Notes: generated from the sequence alone by a model not told the origin. Counted from the stretch's first letter, positions 46,396 to 62,466 are shown. The stretch is DNA of 64,000 nucleotides from Topomyia yanbarensis (GCF_030247195.1 NC_080671.1:203216897-203280896); one strand, 5' to 3'. Made by a program: numbers and translations.

Positions 46396-46929
46396 AATCA
46401 GAAATAGTTATCAGACTACATCAAGGGACGAGAAGAATATTTTAACAGCTTCAGTTTATTATAAGGAAAAATAAAATTGCCCGATTTAGTCAATGTACCC
46501 ATTTTGTCAGCCTAAAATACAGCATGGGACTGATAAAACGGGTCTTTATTGTATGTATTATTCACTGTGTCCCACATAAACAGGTACATTCCATTTTTGG
46601 GGATTTTTTTTATTACATCGAACTACAACAATTTTTAGGTAGTTTTCAAGGGGTTATTTTATCCAAAATTTGGCGAACCTATTCCAATTCGTATACCAAT
46701 TAATTGGTATACTTAAGGGTTTATATGTTGCATATAGAGAAAATACTGAAATTTTCAGCTTTTTTCCTACACAATATTACAAAAGCTTATTGAACATTTT
46801 ACTCTAATAAATTTGTAAATATTATGAACTATTTGAAATTTTTTAATAGTTTCATTTTTTATTAAACCGTGATTTTTTTTTAATAAATAGTGACCGTCGT
46901 TTCACAACACAGTTTTTTTTCATGGCTTG

Positions 46930-47764
46930 AGGTGAGCACGATCGCTCGAATTGCTGAGCCGATTCCGAGAGCTGCCATCAGAAGGTAGATTCGGGCTAAT
47001 TCTATACATTCCGTGAGAAAACTGACAAAGGGACATGGGATTAACCACTTTATGACACGTAAGATCGTGAAGAAAGATTGCGGGGAAAATTGAGAGCCCT
47101 AAAAACGCATACGGGAGCTACGAGTCGGTGTAAGAAAATTTTGATATTCCTCAAACGAAAAAAATCCGGTGATCCTGTTTATAAACGAGAGCATGTTTGC
47201 CATCCAGTCCATGTCCAAATCTGATCCAGTCGTAACGTAAGCATTGTTTCCGTAAAAGACGTAGCCGACGAGTATGAAAATATGTAGTTGACAAAGCATC
47301 CCGCTAGTGTTAGGGTGCTTTGGTTGTTGGTTTCGGATAGTAAAAACTGGACCCTGTGCATTCTAGAAGGCGACAAACAAAGTAAACATAGAAATCTACA
47401 TCTGCATTTTAAGTATGTCCTTCCGTAGTTTAAAGAACAATATGGATCAAAGCCGAATGTGGTATATTCACAAGAGGGTCTCCGTTCCACACCTCAGCAG
47501 TGGTTGCAAGAACATCAGCCGATCTGGGCAAAGGATATGTGGCCACCATCTAGCCACGATCTTAATCCATTGGATTATTCAGTATAATGCACCACAAAGG
47601 ACAAGGTTAGTTCTAAAAGTCTCACAAATACAGAAAACCTGAGAAAAACATTGATACGTACCTGGAGATATATGGATCGGAACTAAATTATTAGAATCTG
47701 CCGTGCGTTCCGAAAGCGTATTGAGGCCGTAATTGCGGCAAATGGAAACTCGATTGATGATTAA
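46930..47764 (+). pseudogene. Tc1/mariner-type transposase, degenerate but near full length
   Basis: Plus-strand frames in order: SV-KLTKGHGINHFMTRKIVKK (helix-turn-helix part, about 47010-47080); RCKKILIFLKRKKSGDPV (about 47120-47190); VSVKDVADEYENM-LTKHPAS, then VRVLWLLVSDSKNWTLCILE (about 47240-47370); QEGLRSTPQQWLQEHQPIWA, KDMWPPSSHDLNPLDYSV (47471-47580); finally CRAFRKRIEAVIAANGNSID with stop at 47762-47764. WPPSSxDLNPLDY is the signature around the last catalytic acidic residue of mariner/IS630 transposases. Several stops and frameshifts make it inactive. I could not fix the element ends. Confidence 0.78.
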
Positions 47765-50640
47765 CGTAGTATAATACTTTAAAATACATACCCGATCAGA
47801 ATACAATAACAAGACTATAACAGAATGCAATTTTCGTAGTAAGCTGTTTTATAAATCTGGTCTAGTAAGTAGTTAAAATAACAGAAAATTAAAACAAGTA
47901 CCAGCGTGAGATATAGTTAATTTAAGAAGTTTTTGTTATGTATTTCTGATCGGCATCCCTTTTGAAATTTTTAAGATTTTTTTTATTAATTTTTGCATTG
48001 GTCTATGGTTCGAACAATATCACGCATACGGTAACTACAATCACAGCTAGATTTTTGTTCAACCTACTGTTGCACGAGACATTTATCTTTATTAAAGAAA
48101 GCCCCCGATTGTGGGCCAGTAAATTTTATCATTCACCTACTTTGGAATGTTTTACAACATAAGCCAGAAAGGGAGACAAACTACTTGTAGATCCAAATTG
48201 AAAGTCGCAGTAAAATTTGAGTCTGAAAACGAGCTTTATAAGTTTGGCACCCGCCATAGACCCGAGCGACGGCTAAAAAATACAACAAACCCAGCAGAAA
48301 AGATGTTTCATTCGTGTTTTAATCTATATTAATATATTCGTCCATAACTCATCGGGCGGATTAAAATCCGAAGTAAAAATTGTGTCGCGTTGAAACGCAG
48401 GTTATGAACCGTTTTATACATTTACGCTTCTTTATTCGACAGCCCTTGTGAGTTTATCAGCTCTGCGTACGTAATCCCAAAGCTGAATATTGTAAACTAT
48501 CAGGTTTTAATCTATCGAAAGCTGAAAGACCCATAAATGTATATAATGTTGAAATTTGTTATGTTTTGAATTCACACAAATCGATCGGAATAAGATATTA
48601 AAAACAAATAAATATTAATAAAATTGGAATTATCGAGCAAACCGACGCCAGGGGTGTAAACATCATTGTCTCCATTGCATAAAGGTGGGTAATGGGAAAA
48701 ATCCAATAATTACCTCATAAGCGCTTTATTTGGCTAAATTTTTATTTTATGCTGGTGTGATGCTGATATATGGATTTGTTTTTAGAATAGCGTCGATTTC
48801 ATCTATAATTGGTTCAGACTGTCATTCAAAATTTCTTTGTTCATCGTTTGAATTTATTTTTTCCTAATACATATTCTCAAATTCGTAATCTCCACTCATG
48901 AATCATATTACTTTTGTATATTTGGTAAATGCTTGAAATAAATGATGATAGATTTAGCTAATCACTAAAGACAACAATATGAAGCACGTTTTAGAATATT
49001 TTTTTCATCTATCAAACTGACTTAAGGCGATTAGCAGAATGGTTCAATAAAATGCCAGACTAAACATCAAGTGAACATTTTCTGGGAACAAACGGAACTG
49101 AAGGAGGATAGTCGTGGATCACACGAGAGAAAAAATAGTGAAACGCAAACGAGCGACACTATACACAACCCACACATAATTTCCGCTGACTGGTGTTCAC
49201 GTCAAAGGTGTGGTCAATTAGTTCGTAGTGCAATAAATTCATATTTAATGCGCCTACTTCGCTAGGTCGAGGTAATCTGCGTGTTGGACACAATAGCGTT
49301 GTTGGCGGAAACTGAACTTCAAACAAAATCCTCCTTCACTATTTTAACCTCACCGTCTGTTTTGAAAAATCGGCTTATGTGTGAGTTGCTTTCTGTTTTT
49401 GGTGCACCAGATTTTCAATCCAATCGTTTATTTTCTAAGTGAACACGGCACTCACGGTGTCTCTGGTAGAAAATATTTAGAAAAAAATCAGTATCGCTAA
49501 AGTACTCACTAATCGAAAGCTTAGATTCTCCTCTCTCATCTGAGCATAACTTTGAAATGTTGTAGCGGTGGGTCTAGAACATATTTACATTTTGATGATC
49601 TATTTTTAGGTAATTTTTCAATGAGTATCTCAAAATAGATATATCCCTTTTAGCAGTTTAAATCAGTAAACACAGAGGAACGGACTTGTAACGTTTATAA
49701 AATCCTTCGAAGACACCATTTAACCAGTTTCGTGTTTGTATTTAGATGTCTTGAACTCCGCAAAACAAATCGTTTCCTTCAATTTATTGCTCTTTGCAAC
49801 ATATTTTTGCTCGGGGTTCTTATGTAACTAATGTTACATTGGAGATTTAACAGGAATTATATTTTCTGCAAAATCATTTCATATGTTTTGTATTAAGCGA
49901 GCGAGAAAAATCAGGGTGTTATTTGTTTCTGGAATTGTTTATTTGTTCAAAGTAGCTGTTCTATTATAAGAAATATGGACAAGTTGAAACTTTAAAATGC
50001 ACTTGTGACTTGATCAATTATTTCTATTTGATTAGTTGACGAAACAAAGAATCTGAATACACCAAATAAAGGTCAAATGGTCTGAGAAATCCGAAAGTGG
50101 TATAATTTTGAATATGAATGGTTCGGAAAAAATCCATAGCAAAATGACTCTAATAACATGCAGTATAAACAAAAAGAAATTCTTTCGTGGATTTGAAGAA
50201 ATTTTGAAAAGTTTTTATAAAAAGTTTATAACGCTAAGTTGGGCCAAAAACTCATCTATTTAAATATTGTCACAACTTTATAGATTCGAAAAATTGTAAC
50301 GTTGTTTATATAGTAGTGTTTTCAAGATATTATCAAATATTAATCTATTTATTAAGCTATCTATTGATAGCAATTCCAAAGAGAACATATTCAAAATTTC
50401 GGATTCGCAAAGACAGTCTTATCTCACTTACCATTGAAGTAGGAAGCAGATATTAGAAAGCAGGATGCAGATATTAAGCCAATGTTCTTATAACATATGT
50501 ACTAATAAACACTGTATTCATTTAAAACGGGACGCATAAAAATGACTTCTCGAGCAAAAGGATGCTCTTTTGTGAAAAAAATCTCTAAACTTAAATATTA
50601 AACGTATTTTTACGTCATCAACTAAGAATTTATTTCCTTA
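47765..50640. other. No gene seen
   Basis: A+T-rich with short frames. 49040-49330 is G+C-richer (ACGAGAGAAAAAATAGTG ... GCGCCTACTTCGCTAGG), but no motif or boundaries were recognised. 49560-49760 holds old dispersed-repeat words (CTCAAAATAGATATATCC). Confidence 0.45.
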
Positions 50641-50647
50641 TACATCT

Positions 50648-52005
<1,358 letters not shown>

Positions 52006-53028
52006 CTTAGGTCGACGTACAAACGAGTAATGGAGTATCCATATGTATATAAACTTGGATATTTATTTTTCCAAAATAAAAAAGTTCCAAAATAAAAAAA
52101 TTACAAAAAAATTGTTTTCGCGCTGAAACCCTTGCTCCTCCTTTAAGTATATTTTAGCCGTTTTTTATTCTACTTCAATTAGGGGTGCACTTGTGATAAC
52201 GGTGGCGTGCTCAAAGTATCAAATTTTTAGATATGTTTAATTTAGCTACATTAAGTTCTACAAAGTTATGAAATAATTAAATTGAAGCTTTGCTGAACAA
52301 ACTATATGACTAGTCTAATGGTTTTCTTTCACTATCTTTTTATGTGTTAATTTCTCGCAAATGATTTGTTCAAAAGAATTTTTTTCGAGAAACACGTTTT
52401 TGCCGAAACAACGATGTTTCCATATCTTTTGTTTTCACAGTTACAACCAATTTTTTTCACGAGAGCTGTTCTAATGAAGCTGTAAAGCTAGAGTTTCGGC
52501 AGGGTTCCCCGCCAGAATCACTTACTACAGTTGCAGACGAGACGGAAAATGTCATCCACCAAAACACTGCTTAGGGCCGGGATTCTGAATGATTGTGAGG
52601 CTCACGGTCGCCATGGAATACGGTTTTGTCTAGTAGATATGAGCTTTATTTTTTGATTGGTCCAACTGATCGCGCGAACACAAAACTTAAAGAAGGCCCA
52701 TAAACTCTCTCGGTCTCTTAAAGCACCATCATCGAGGCGTAATGCAATAATTATCTTAAAGCAAATTTAAATTTAAGGGGTTACATACTCAGATGAAGAA
52801 AAGAACTTTTCATTTTTTATTCAAATATTCCTCTCGAAGCTACCTTTGATACTGCACCCCCTCAAAGTTATTTTCGGTTCCAGTCTACCGTTGGACAACA
52901 TACTTCCGACTCCGTAGCTGACTTCCACCTAGCTATCCGTGACTCAAATTATGAAGACACCACGACTGTTTCTCCAGGTAAATGCCAGGAATGTTCCTCC
53001 GAAGCTAGACATACAGATACTGCCTCCC

Positions 53029-54285
53029 TTCAAATGAATTCCCGTTCCCAGCTCAGAATATACTACCAGAACGTGAGAGGACTACGCACAAAGATCGATG
53101 AGCTGTTCGTAGCTGTATCCGACGCAGAGCACGATGTCATTATCCTGACAGAAACATAGCTGAACGACGAAATCAATTCCCTGCAGCTGTTTGGACCTAG
53201 ATATACGGTCTATCGTAACGATCGTGACCCAGTCGTTTCTGGTAAAAAAGGGGCGGGGTGTACTCATAGCTGTTTCTAATCGGTTAGCGTCTAAACAAAA
53301 AAGTTTTAACAGTAACGGCGTAGAACAACTCTGGGGAAACCTTAATAGCCATGGTACTAACACGTGCGTGGGCGTCGTATACCTCCCTCCGGACTCCGCA
53401 GATGACATAAACGTTATTCAGAACCATATTCAATCCGCCCTTGACATTGCTAATTCGCTAGAACCCCAAGTTTCTCATTTGTTATTTGGAGATTACAACC
53501 AGCCGGGTCTTGTATGGAAAATGACTTCTTCCGGTTATGCTTACGCCGACCACTCCGACTCATCCCTTTCGAGATCTAGCGTTGCTTTACTAGACGGGAT
53601 GTCATTACTCAACATGCTGCAAATGTGTACGATCACGAACAGACTAAATCGCACGTTAGATCTTCTGTTTGTAAATGAAGATGCATACAAGAACTGCCAT
53701 GTCTATCATGCAGATGAGCCACTCGTTGAAATAGATTCGCATCACCCTCCCCTCTTAGTTGAGCAGACCTGTCCTGGACAGGTTATTTTTGACGAGATTC
53801 TTGACGATTTGAAGTAGACAAACGATTGACTGGGTGACTGCAAACGATTGACTGGGTGACTGCAAACGATTGACTGGGTGACTTTGCTCAATAACGCAAC
53901 CGATGTAAATGACGCAGTAGAAAAGTTCTCATCGATCCTGACCCAACTGTTTGAAATATATGTCCCAGCCCCACGTCCCAAACCAAAACCACTTTGGTTC
54001 AATCGACGTCTCCGAGAACTTAAACGACTGAGGGCAGCCGCGCTTCGGCACTACACCAACCGACGAAATCCCAATACAAAGCGGGAATTCATATAAGCTA
54101 GCAACAATTACAAAGCTTATAACCGCTTCCTATACTCTCGGCATGTATTATAAACGCAATCTGACCTTGAGCGAAGTCCCAAACGTTTCTGGTCTTTTGT
54201 AAATGAGAAGCGTAAAGAGAGTGGACTTCCTTCTAGTATGACTTTGGCAAATGAAACTTCTAGCACGACTCGCGGTATCTGTAAC
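53029..54285 (+). pseudogene. Non-LTR ORF2: AP-endonuclease domain and linker
   Basis: QLRIYYQNVRGLRTKIDELF opens the APE-type endonuclease; IILTET follows, with the expected W replaced by a stop (about 53157). After a frame change near 53245 come GRGVLIAV, CVGVVYLPPDS, LLFGDYNQPGLVW (the GDxN catalytic block), and EIDSHHPPLLV, an altered form of the SDHxP block that completes the active site. A 22-bp triplication (53820-53883) shifts the frame. The linker (PKPKPLWFNRRLRELKRLRA, then SFVNEKRKESGLPSS) leads into the reverse transcriptase. This domain nicks target DNA to prime reverse transcription; here it is inactive. Confidence 0.82.
53820..53883 (+). repeat. 22-bp unit repeated three times inside ORF2
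   Basis: The unit begins AAACGATTGACTGGGTGACT and repeats without change at 53820, 53842 and 53864 (the last lacks its final two bases). Two extra copies add 44 bp and so break the frame. This is a recent local tandem duplication, because the copies are identical. Confidence 0.9.
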
Positions 54286-54288
54286 CTG

Positions 54289-57200
54289 GGGTGGCATTAC
54301 GCATCTCGATTCGATCAAAATTCTATCGACTCGACCTTGTTTCGCATTATGTATTTCGAACAGAGCTCGAAAGTAAATTTTCGTTCGAGTTAGCTCGAAG
54401 ACGTACTAGATTATCGAGAAGTGTTGGCATTATGGAACCATAACAATCGAACTCAGAAGCGACTCGAGTCGAACGTATTTGCTCGATAGTTTTATTGCTG
54501 TCGACTGTCGTTCGAGATTATGATTTGTGTTTTTATTTCGGAATACTTAGAGGATATAAAATTACCAAAAGGTGTAAAAAGCTCCTACGTACTTTGAGTT
54601 TCACCATCAAGAACATACTTTTTTGGAAAAAGTAATTCTAAATATTGATAATAAATTATCTTACATCAAGTAATAATAAAAAGTGTTGGAACAAAGTGAA
54701 GACACCTTGACTTGTCTAATCGCTATTTAATAGATGTATAGAATCACAATCATTCGTGATTTCAAAGTGGTGATTTAAACAATTTTATATTCTAATTGAT
54801 TCTGCCTAAGCTCGACCCTCATTAACAGAAGACAAAGATTAAGCCCGTACGATATTAAGCCTGTTCTAATGACCCTGCCACTTCTAGTTTTCCGATCTGT
54901 TTACTTCACATCCTTGCTCTCACTTGAGTACTATGGCTCTAAGTTTCATAACTTTCCCTACCCAGTAATCTCTAGCTAATTGAATGTCGTTAAAATGTAA
55001 AAAACTAATTGATGCATTTGTTCCCGACTATACCTCAATTGTTTTCAATATCACAATATAGCCTTGAATTCAATGCCATAATGTACGTTTTATACACCAA
55101 CAGAATTAGTTTTTATATCGTCATTTGTATTAAATGCATGAAAATACAGAATATTATCTTATATAGCAAAGAAATTTGAATCAAATTGTATTACTAACAA
55201 ATTTGAATACATATCAACCGATAGAAATTATGCCATCTGCTATTTCTGGAAAAACCTCATTTTGATTGTGTTCTCCCTATCTCTGTGTGCTATAACAGAA
55301 TAATTAACTAACAAGTACACGAACAACTCCGCAAACACGAAAACGCATTTTTGTCTTGACTATTTCAACTAAAAATGGCTATTTTAACGAATTTTAAGCT
55401 TTTAAATTTTTGCGTCATCAATTGCTGAAAAAAATTGTTACTTTTGGAAGCTATCAGTTTCCTGACAAAAAACCCAGAAACCAAAAATATCAATGCAATG
55501 CTCGCTATGATTATTTTCCAAAAGATTTGAGAAAAAACGGTTCCGAAGATGTGTTGTTTTAAACAATTATTTAGATATAAAATATGGTCTTTAATCTAAG
55601 AATAATTATAAATAACTCATTCTGCAGATAATACATTCCATCATGCGACTGAGGTCCGAATAAGACACACTACCAGCTAGGCATTTTGATGTTTCGGTGC
55701 ATCAACTTAAACAGCGAGATATATTAAAATTTTGTGGTAAGAAGTTCAAGAATACAGTTATATCAAACTAAAATAATGCCCAAGCATTGAAAAAGGTGGT
55801 GAGGTAGAATGACGTGAACAAATTATGAACATGCATGGGTCAATTTATTTACCACTATCACTATTTATATTCTGTGAATTTGACGCTCATCGGAAAAAAA
55901 CAAAACAAACTGCAATTTTGTTTACACTGAAAAAAATTCTTAGGTGGAATTAAAATTATCATACGATATGAACAAAATCATTACACGTTTTCTGCAAGAA
56001 GCATTTTCGTGCATTGTAAATAGTTCGTTTTGTCTAATGGCATCTTGATGAACGAAAAGTTGAGTAGTTTTACATATTTAATGTACGGGTTATTCCATGT
56101 GAAATTTACAACCACAATTTTAATTCCTACCAAAAAATCTTCTTGCATTCTTAGCACAAAATAATTGACATCTATTTTTTGTTTTGGCTGAATACGATAG
56201 ATTTTTTTTCAAGTTATGAGTTTTTGAATTTTATGAATTGGACCATTTTTCAACCACTGATAACTAGGAAACTCTTAGTTGTACGAAAAATTTATTAATA
56301 ATAAAAAGTGCGTTTTCGAATGAATTCACCAATAAAAATCTGATATAGTTTTTTTGTTATTTATGTTATGAATTCTGCAAATGATAGAAACATATCGAAA
56401 AAACAAGCTTGGACTAATAAGTTTTTTATTCGATGATAATATTTATAATTATATTGAGAACATTATTACTTTACGAGATATTTCAATTAAAGCTGGCCCA
56501 TAACATGGCGTTTAATGTAAAATTGCTCTTTTTAACGTTATATTTGTAATTTCTCGCAAAACATTTTGAGATCCACAGCAAAAATTTTACACAATATTTC
56601 TAACATGATTTTTATTATTTGAAGAAAAAAAAGCAAAAAATTTGATCCAACTTTAAAAAAAATCTCAATTTTTCCGGCAAGCTCATGCGAAATTGCAACT
56701 TTTTATATTTAATATTTTTTCCATGCATCAAATACTTTACGAGCTATCAGCGATTGAAAAATGTTCAATTTTTCTAACTTCAAAAGTTAAAAGCTCATAC
56801 CTTGAAGTAAATATTATATTCAGCCATAACAAAAATGCCTGTCAAATATTTTTAGCTGAAGAATGCAAGAAAGAAATTTGGAATGAACTAAAATTTTATT
56901 TGTAAATCTGACGTTGATTGGCCCGTACGGTGTATAAAAGTTATCATCGATGTCTAAAACATTTTTCGTCAATGAAACGAAATGATTCGTTCTTTTATCA
57001 ATTGTTTTATATAGTATAAATATTTTTGGAAAGGGTAAATTATTTTTCGTGCATAAAAGGAAAAAAAATCGTATTTCCGTATTACATCGGATCTTTTTGG
57101 ATCTATGCTCGACAACATCTATTTTATTTCAAAGAGCTCACCCCTATGTGTACTAGAAAAAAATGTCATATTTGCGAAACTTATCCAAATATATTTCGAT

Positions 57201-57469
57201 AACAAGCAACCAAAAACAAATTAAAACAATTCCTATATTTTACCGAAGTTGGTTTTATGAAACTTATTCGTAGCAGAAATAAAAATATTTTTTCTCAGTG
57301 TATGCTCTTATTTGACAGTTTGCGCTCGAACAGGTAGTCGAAATCTAGTACCGCAATCTAACAAGCTCGAACGCTTGGTCGAATGTGATACGTAATGCCG
57401 CAAATTAGTCGAAACGACTTCAAAACGTTTCGAATCGAGTCACTCGAATCGAGATGCGGAATGCCACCC
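54289..57469. mobile_element. 3.2-kb TIR element inserted in the retrotransposon
   Basis: Ends GGGTGGCATTACGCATCTCG and, inward from the right, GGGTGGCATTCCGCATCTCG; the inverted repeat continues into ATTCGA. CTG flanks both sides (54286-54288, 57470-57472). One CTG is the leucine codon expected between CN and FAKHF of the host frame, which supports a 3-bp target duplication. Further subterminal TCGA-rich repeats occur (TCGAACAGAGCTCGAAAG, AGCTCGAACGCTTGGTCGAA). A 3-bp duplication fits PIF/Harbinger or CACTA-like groups. No transposase is recognisable. The 54796-55008 piece is repeated (inverted) at 23813-24010. Confidence 0.75.
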
Positions 57470-57472
57470 CTG

Positions 57473-57897
57473 TTTGCAAAACATTTTTCGAGTGCATTTG
57501 AAACAGTTCCGACTACTCCAGAACAGGTTGAAATCGGACTACGAGATGTTCCCAGGGGTGTGATGGACCTAGGTAACATCCATTTTACGGAGGAAGACAT
57601 TGTTGCTGCTATTGATAAATTGAAATCTTCGACTTCGGCTGGTCCTGGTGGGATTCCTGTCATTATTTTAAAAAGATGTGCGAGTGCCCTTTCTGCTCCC
57701 CTAAAGCTGATTTTTAATCTATCTTTGTCTCAAGGGACGTTTCCTCTTTGCTGGAAAAAATCGGTTATGTTTCCTGTTTTTAAAAAAGGTGATAAGCAGG
57801 ACATATCAAATTATCGGGGCATAACCTCTCTATGTGCGGGGTCCAAGTTATTTGAAATTCTAGTAAGCAATGTATTGTTCCGGGAAGCCAAAACATA
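57473..57897 (+). pseudogene. Non-LTR reverse transcriptase, N-terminal part
   Basis: Reads FAKHFSSAFETVPTTPEQVE, then FTEEDIVAAIDKLKSSTSAG, PGGIPVIILKRCASAL, and VMFPVFKKGDKQDISNYRGI. These are the first conserved blocks of non-LTR reverse transcriptases (KSSxSxGPDGIP; PVFKKGDKxDxxNYRGI). In-frame for about 140 codons. Interrupted at 57898 by the foldback element. Confidence 0.88.
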
Positions 57898-57901
57898 TAT
57901 A

Positions 57902-60653
<2,752 letters not shown>

Positions 60654-60888
60654 TGCATAAGATGTGATTTAGATAGTGATTTTGATTTGTTCGATGTATT
60701 ATTAGCAACACATTGTAATGTAATGTAATGTGTAATATTGTTTAATATGTATATGTGAAAAGATAATGAGGTTTTTACGCGCATTTGGAGGTTGTTTGAT
60801 GGACTCTAAATGGGCTTTTCCTCATTCTACATTTCATGTAGACCATGTAGGTCAGATGAAAAATAAAATAAATAAATAAATAAATAGT
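60654..60888 (+). repeat. 3' UTR and (AAATAA)n tail of the retrotransposon
   Basis: Contains TGTAATGTAATGTAATG repeats (60715-60732) and ends in AAAATAAAATAAATAAATAA. The simple-repeat tail is usual for CR1-like elements and matches the style of the tail at 22369-22410. Confidence 0.7.
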
Positions 60889-61014
60889 AAGGTAAAAAAG
60901 GAAAATTTTGTAAAGGAACTTTTTTACGAGAAAATTGGTTGAAGATACAAAATCTATCTCTTTAGAGAAAAAAGTTATAAAGAGGAACAGATGTACATGT
61001 CGACATACCCCTTA

Positions 61015-61110
61015 AAGAGCCGGCGCTAATCTATTCCGACAATTAGTTAGTGTCGGTTTCTGATGAGGCGAAGCCGAAACACAACTGAGTATGAAATAAG
61101 GATTTGTGCC
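61015..61110. repeat. Stray end of the long-TIR family of 43085-44835
   Basis: GCGCTAATCTATTCCGAC ... GTTAGTGTCGGTTTCTGATG, then AGGCGAAGCCGAAACACAA matches the right end of that element (44756-44832). Only one end is seen. Confidence 0.65.
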
Positions 61111-61184
61111 CTCAAGTGCACAGACTAGTTTTACCAACAAATTTTCACCCTTGTGAGAAATTTTGGTTTTGAAGTAGAATACTT

Positions 61185-61320
61185 CTAACGTTTCAATATG
61201 GGGTCCCGTTTCAAAAATTTCAGTTGAGAAATTTTCCCAGGTTTGAAATGAGAATATCTTCCGTTCTACTGATCGAAATCGCAATATTTTTGCACTATCT
61301 GATCGGAAATTCGTGCACGT
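61185..61320 (+). repeat. Histone-spacer repeat, copy 1
   Basis: TAACGTTTCAATATGGGGTC ... GTTTCAAAAATTTCAG ... GAGAATATCTTCCGTTCTAC ... CGCAATATTTTTGCACTATC corresponds, block by block, to 62688-62820. The two copies stand upstream of the H4 relic and downstream of the H2B relic, so they look like duplicated spacer of a histone repeat unit. Confidence 0.65.
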
Positions 61321-61486
61321 ATTTCGTATTAAATTTCGGAATTAGTGCGACTACTATAAATAAACCAAAACAAGGATTTTTAGAAAATCCTTCGAAAACA
61401 GCGATGAAAATGCGCAATTTGCAAGCATATTTCACACAGAGCCGTCAAAAAGGTTTATGTAAGCGTTCCATTACATACGGGAATGT

Positions 61487-61523
61487 TATATATACAGGTC
61501 ACGCGATCTTGTTTTGTATCAGT
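61487..61523 (+). promoter_or_regulatory. Putative H4 core promoter (TATA and initiator)
   Basis: TATATATA (61487-61494) and the arthropod initiator TCAGT (61519-61523) are about 32 bp apart, the normal TATA-to-start spacing, and lie ~50 bp upstream of the H4 ATG (61570). It is a plausible leftover of the H4 promoter. Confidence 0.5.
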
Positions 61524-61569
61524 GGGTGCTCGCTTACCACACGAGCAACATGCTCGTCCGGACGGTACA

Positions 61570-61829
61570 ATGAGCGGTATCATGTTTGCGTTCCCGTACC
61601 AAGCGTCATCGCAAGGTTCTTCGAATCACCAAATCCGCGATTCGGCGTCTGGCTCGTCGTGGTGGTGTAAAATGCATCTCGAATTTAATCTACGAATGGT
61701 GATGGTGTGCAGGAAAATGTCATCCGAGATGCCGTGACCTACACTGAACACGCCAAGCGCAAAACCTCAATGAATGTCGTCTTTACTCTGAAGCGGAAGG
61801 GACGCACTTGGTATGGATTTGGAAGTTGA
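61570..61829 (+). pseudogene. H4: Histone H4 pseudogene
   Basis: Opens ATG AGC GGT (MSG), then about ten codons of the glycine/lysine-rich tail are missing. From 61598 it reads [33 protein letters not shown], then a stop and a frame change with loss of several codons. It continues [35 protein letters not shown] and the stop TGA at 61827-61829. Compared with the nearly invariant H4 protein (103 codons), it lacks the DNIQG block after VLR and part of the EETRGVLKVFL block, and has several substitutions. A functional H4 would form the nucleosome core with H3; this copy cannot. Confidence 0.93.
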
Positions 61830-61862
61830 GAAGGTAGAACTCACTTGTATCATTATAAAAAA

Positions 61863-61878
61863 GGCCCTTTTCAGGGCC
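61863..61878 (+). terminator. Histone mRNA 3' stem-loop (H4)
   Basis: GGCCCTTTTCAGGGCC: a 6-bp stem and 4-nt loop TTTC, exactly the replication-dependent histone stem-loop form, 34 bp after the H4 stop. A CAAAG-type downstream element (TTTCAAAGAATA, 61889-61900) follows at the usual distance for U7 snRNA pairing. It is intact although the coding region is ruined. Confidence 0.93.
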
Positions 61879-62258
61879 ACCAAAATCATTTCAAAGAATA
61901 AGTTTGCATTTTCTGTTTCATGGACTGTTTCTTCCTGGAGAGCAATTTGGGTTAAACCCTAAATTATGATTTATTTCAGTACGCAAATTGCAAATATGGT
62001 CAGAACCAAACTGGAGTGAAGTGGAAAATTTTTTTACTAGGCGCATTCAAAAAAGGTTTCAATTCTCAAACATTTTACCAAGGCGCCGTATTACATTACT
62101 CTTTTTACCCTGAGTGTTCGATAACCTCCGTATTGGAAACACAATTTCAATTTTGTTCTTTATCAAAAATATGTGGTCGACCAACGAAGGGGTTGAACGA
62201 AGAACACATATTGAGGACAACACAAAAAAGGACGAGCTTACGTTGTGCTGTAGTCAGG

Positions 62259-62296
62259 TATAAAAACTCAGCATGCTGTTGCTCACGCTCAGTTCG
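62259..62296 (+). promoter_or_regulatory. Putative H2B core promoter (TATA and initiator)
   Basis: TATAAAAA at 62259-62266 and TCAGTTCG at 62289-62296, spaced 30 bp, upstream of the H2B relic. A related TTCGTTTGCAGCATC segment is duplicated just downstream (62293-62307 and 62322-62336). Only ~45 bp then separate the initiator from H2B codons that normally lie near residue 90, so almost the whole 5' half of the gene has been deleted. Confidence 0.55.
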
Positions 62297-62328
62297 TTTG
62301 CAGCATCCGCATGCAGCAGTTCGTTTGC

Positions 62329-62442
62329 AGCATCTCCCGCGAGATTTAAACCGCCGTCCGTTTGCTGCTGTCAGAAGAGTAGGCCAAGCACGCCGACTCA
62401 GATGGCACCAAAACTGTTACCATATACACCAGCTCCAATTAA
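62329..62442 (+). pseudogene. H2B: Histone H2B pseudogene (C-terminal end only)
   Basis: From 62332 the frame reads ISREI, a stop, TAVRLLLSEE, a stop, then AKHADSDGTKTVTIYTSSN and TAA at 62440-62442. This aligns without gaps to the C-terminal helix and tail of H2B, where the two stops replace Q (CAA to TAA) and L. About 35 of ~124 codons remain. The 5' part is missing and the remnant is fused to what looks like the gene's own promoter and leader. Confidence 0.9.
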
Positions 62443-62466
62443 ATTCCGAACACTGCCCAAACAAAA

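Noticed and set aside
47099..47490. Minus-strand frames suggesting a membrane protein (MLCQLHIFILVGYVFYGNNA...)
   Set aside because: They are antisense to the decayed Tc1/mariner transposase, whose plus-strand motifs are clear.
61012..61284. Minus-strand 90-codon frame upstream of the H4 relic
   Set aside because: It overlaps a transposon end and the histone spacer repeat, and has no recognisable domain.
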